6,308 nucleotides of DNA from a bacterium (GTDB taxonomy: Bacteria; JAHJDO01): assembly GCA_030611945.1 (NCBI GenBank), contig JAUWOV010000091.1, forward strand, positions 1 through 6,308, written 5' to 3'. Positions 4,772-6,308 of this stretch are shown here, piece by piece. The notes beneath the pieces were generated by a model. That model saw only the letters and a program-made list of their open reading frames with translations. It made no database searches and had not been told where the DNA came from. Both the position numbers and the translations under genes were made by a program. How positions within the stretch are numbered: position 1 is the first letter of the stretch; each line of letters begins with the position of its first letter.

Positions 4772-6308
4772 AGGCAAAAGATTAATCCGCCAGCTGGGTG
4801 GTATTGACGTATTTTGCATTGCTGCCGGCGCAATGATTAGTTCCGGATTGTTTATTCTTCCAGGACTGATCTATGCTAAAGTCGGTCCGGCAGTAATCTT
4901 AGTCTATATCCTGGCAGGCATACTCATTCTACCTGCATTATTCGCTAAGGCTGAACTGACTACAGCTATGCCTAAGGCCGGTGGCGATTACTTCTTTATT
5001 GAACGAAGCATGGGCTCAGCAGCAGGAACAATAGGCGGATTTGCCAGTTGGTTTTCACTCAGTCTTAAAAGCGCATTCTCATTAGTTGGTATTGGTGTAT
5101 TTGCAACATTGATCAATCCGGATATTACAGAGTGGCAGATTAAACTCATTGCTGTAGGATTCTGTATATTTTTTATAATTCTCAACTTAATAAGTGTTAA
5201 ATTCACAGGAAAATTTCAGGTTTTCTTTGTAATTCTGCTTATCGGTTTATTGATTCTATATATATCCCGTGGAACAATGTTTGTTAATGTCAACAGATAC
5301 ACTCCCTTTATGCTGTCTGATAAGCACGCACTGTTTGCAGCCGCTGGTATGGTCTTCATATCATTTGGCGGACTAACGAAGGTTGCAAGTATTGCAGAAG
5401 AGGTTAAGAATCCAACAAAGAACATCCCCCATGGAATGATACTGGCATTTTGCGTTGTACTGCTTCTTTATGGTTTAACAATTTTTGTAACAGTGGGTTT
5501 GCTGGACAAGCATGAGCTGGCGAATTCCCTGACTCCAATATCAACTGGTGGATATAAAATATTTGGTGCATCCGGCAGAATAATCATGGCAATCGCTGCA
5601 ATAATTGCTTTTATTACTACTGCTAATGCAGGGATATTGGCTGCGTCACGTTTTCCTATGGCAATGAGCCGCGATCAGCTTCTGCCTGGATTTTTTGCAA
5701 ATATAAGCAGACGATTCAACACGCCTCACTTTTCTATAATATTTACAGGGATTTTCATGATAACAACTATAATGTTTCTAAACTTGGAAAATCTTGTAAA
5801 AGTAGCATCTGTTATGAAAATTATATTATTTATGCTGGGAATACTGGCATGCATTATTATGCGTGAAAGCAAAATTTTAAATTACAAGCCAACATTCCGC
5901 TCGCCATTGTATCCATGGTTACAAATAGCAGGAATTATCTGTTACGGCTTTTTAATATATGAGATGGGCGGCATAGCGATCTTTGGAACAGGAATTTTTA
6001 TACTTTCCAGTATTCTATGGCATAGGATCTATGTTCGCAAGATATCCATGCGCAAGTCTGCTTTGATACATATTGTTGAGCGTATAACTGCCAAAGAAAT
6101 TGCAGGTGATTCATTAGGAGCTGAGCTGCGCGAAGTTTTAAAAGAACGTGATAAAATAATAGAAGACAGATTTGACGAATTAGTAAAAAGATGCGAAGTA
6201 ATTGATATAACAAAACAAGCTACACTTAAAGAATTCTTCACAATTATTGCAGAGAAATTCGCCGACAGATTAAACATGAATGTCCAGCAATTGCTTGATT
6301 CTTTAATT
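4755..6308 (+). CDS. APC-superfamily amino acid permease with PTS IIA-like C-terminal tail (3' end outside window)
   Basis: A secondary transporter of the amino acid-polyamine-organocation type in the inner membrane; the substrate cannot be read from the sequence. The 518 residues in view start with a short basic segment and then show about 12 hydrophobic helices up to residue 423. Family marks are the unwound helix 1 region GAMISSGLF (25-33), KAGGDYFFIER (74-84), and the helix 6 end followed by AEEVKNPTKNIPHG (214-227). After the last helix comes a charged soluble tail (about 427-518) with ERITAKEI and RDKIIEDRFDELV, then VIDITKQATLKEFFTIIAE. I read the end of the tail as the beginning of a PTS EIIA type-2 fold, cut off by the window edge. 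The start is one of two in-frame ATGs (4746, 4755). I prefer 4755 because the -10 box ends at 4745. The gene is divergent from fhs. Confidence 0.9.
   Translation, partial: MSHNNQGKRLIRQLGGIDVFCIAAGAMISSGLFILPGLIYAKVGPAVILVYILAGILILPALFAKAELTTAMPKAGGDYFFIERSMGSAAGTIGGFASWFSLSLKSAFSLVGIGVFATLINPDITEWQIKLIAVGFCIFFIILNLISVKFTGKFQVFFVILLIGLLILYISRGTMFVNVNRYTPFMLSDKHALFAAAGMVFISFGGLTKVASIAEEVKNPTKNIPHGMILAFCVVLLLYGLTIFVTVGLLDKHELANSLTPISTGGYKIFGASGRIIMAIAAIIAFITTANAGILAASRFPMAMSRDQLLPGFFANISRRFNTPHFSIIFTGIFMITTIMFLNLENLVKVASVMKIILFMLGILACIIMRESKILNYKPTFRSPLYPWLQIAGIICYGFLIYEMGGIAIFGTGIFILSSILWHRIYVRKISMRKSALIHIVERITAKEIAGDSLGAELREVLKERDKIIEDRFDELVKRCEVIDITKQATLKEFFTIIAEKFADRLNMNVQQLLDSLI

Noticed and set aside
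6029-6277. Two overlapping minus-strand open frames near the right edge
   Set aside because: Both are antisense to the permease tail, which reads continuously on the plus strand with sensible domain features.
1-6308. CRISPR array, tRNA, rRNA, transposase or phage genes
   Set aside because: None seen on either strand: no spaced direct repeats, no cloverleaf-like segment, and no mobile-element protein signature.

Overview
The window looks like a chromosomal segment from an AT-rich, Gram-negative-type bacterium, probably anaerobic. The support is a formate-tetrahydrofolate ligase gene, a PilZ-domain protein, and an APC permease with a cytoplasmic tail that looks like the start of a PTS IIA domain. 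Gene style and the GGGACAG-type palindrome remind me of uncultured PVC-related lineages such as Omnitrophota. That placement is a recollection-based inference with low confidence. The window contains no mobile element, CRISPR array, tRNA or rRNA that I can see.

Left part, 1-2080, plus strand: the 3' end of secA (the preprotein translocase motor) runs in from the left edge. It overlaps by 8 bases a family 4 (iron-sulfur) uracil-DNA glycosylase gene, so the two are probably co-transcribed and translationally coupled.

Middle part, 2081-4617, minus strand: three genes read leftward. From upstream to downstream they are fhs (formate-tetrahydrofolate ligase), a small two-helix membrane protein with a Lys/Glu-rich tail and a perfect Shine-Dalgarno sequence, and a PilZ-domain protein. 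A strong 11-bp-stem palindrome separates the last two. The PilZ gene ends exactly where the glycosylase gene ends: the two stop codons abut with no base between them.

Right part, 4618-6308: a 137-base divergent regulatory region lies between fhs (leftward) and an APC-family permease (rightward, cut by the window edge). This region has the most unexplained structure. There are two mirror-image -10 boxes in the shared context GGCARTATAAT, paired CGCAA elements, and a perfect 25-base dyad over the permease start codon. The permease promoter would give an almost leaderless mRNA. The permease continues past its twelfth helix into a charged soluble tail that I infer is a PTS EIIA type-2-like domain cut by the window end.

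The genes belong to different processes (secretion, DNA repair, signalling, C1 metabolism, transport). I see no clear new multi-gene system. The best leads are the divergent control region, the permease-IIA fusion, the eukaryote-like Fhs signature and the small membrane protein.
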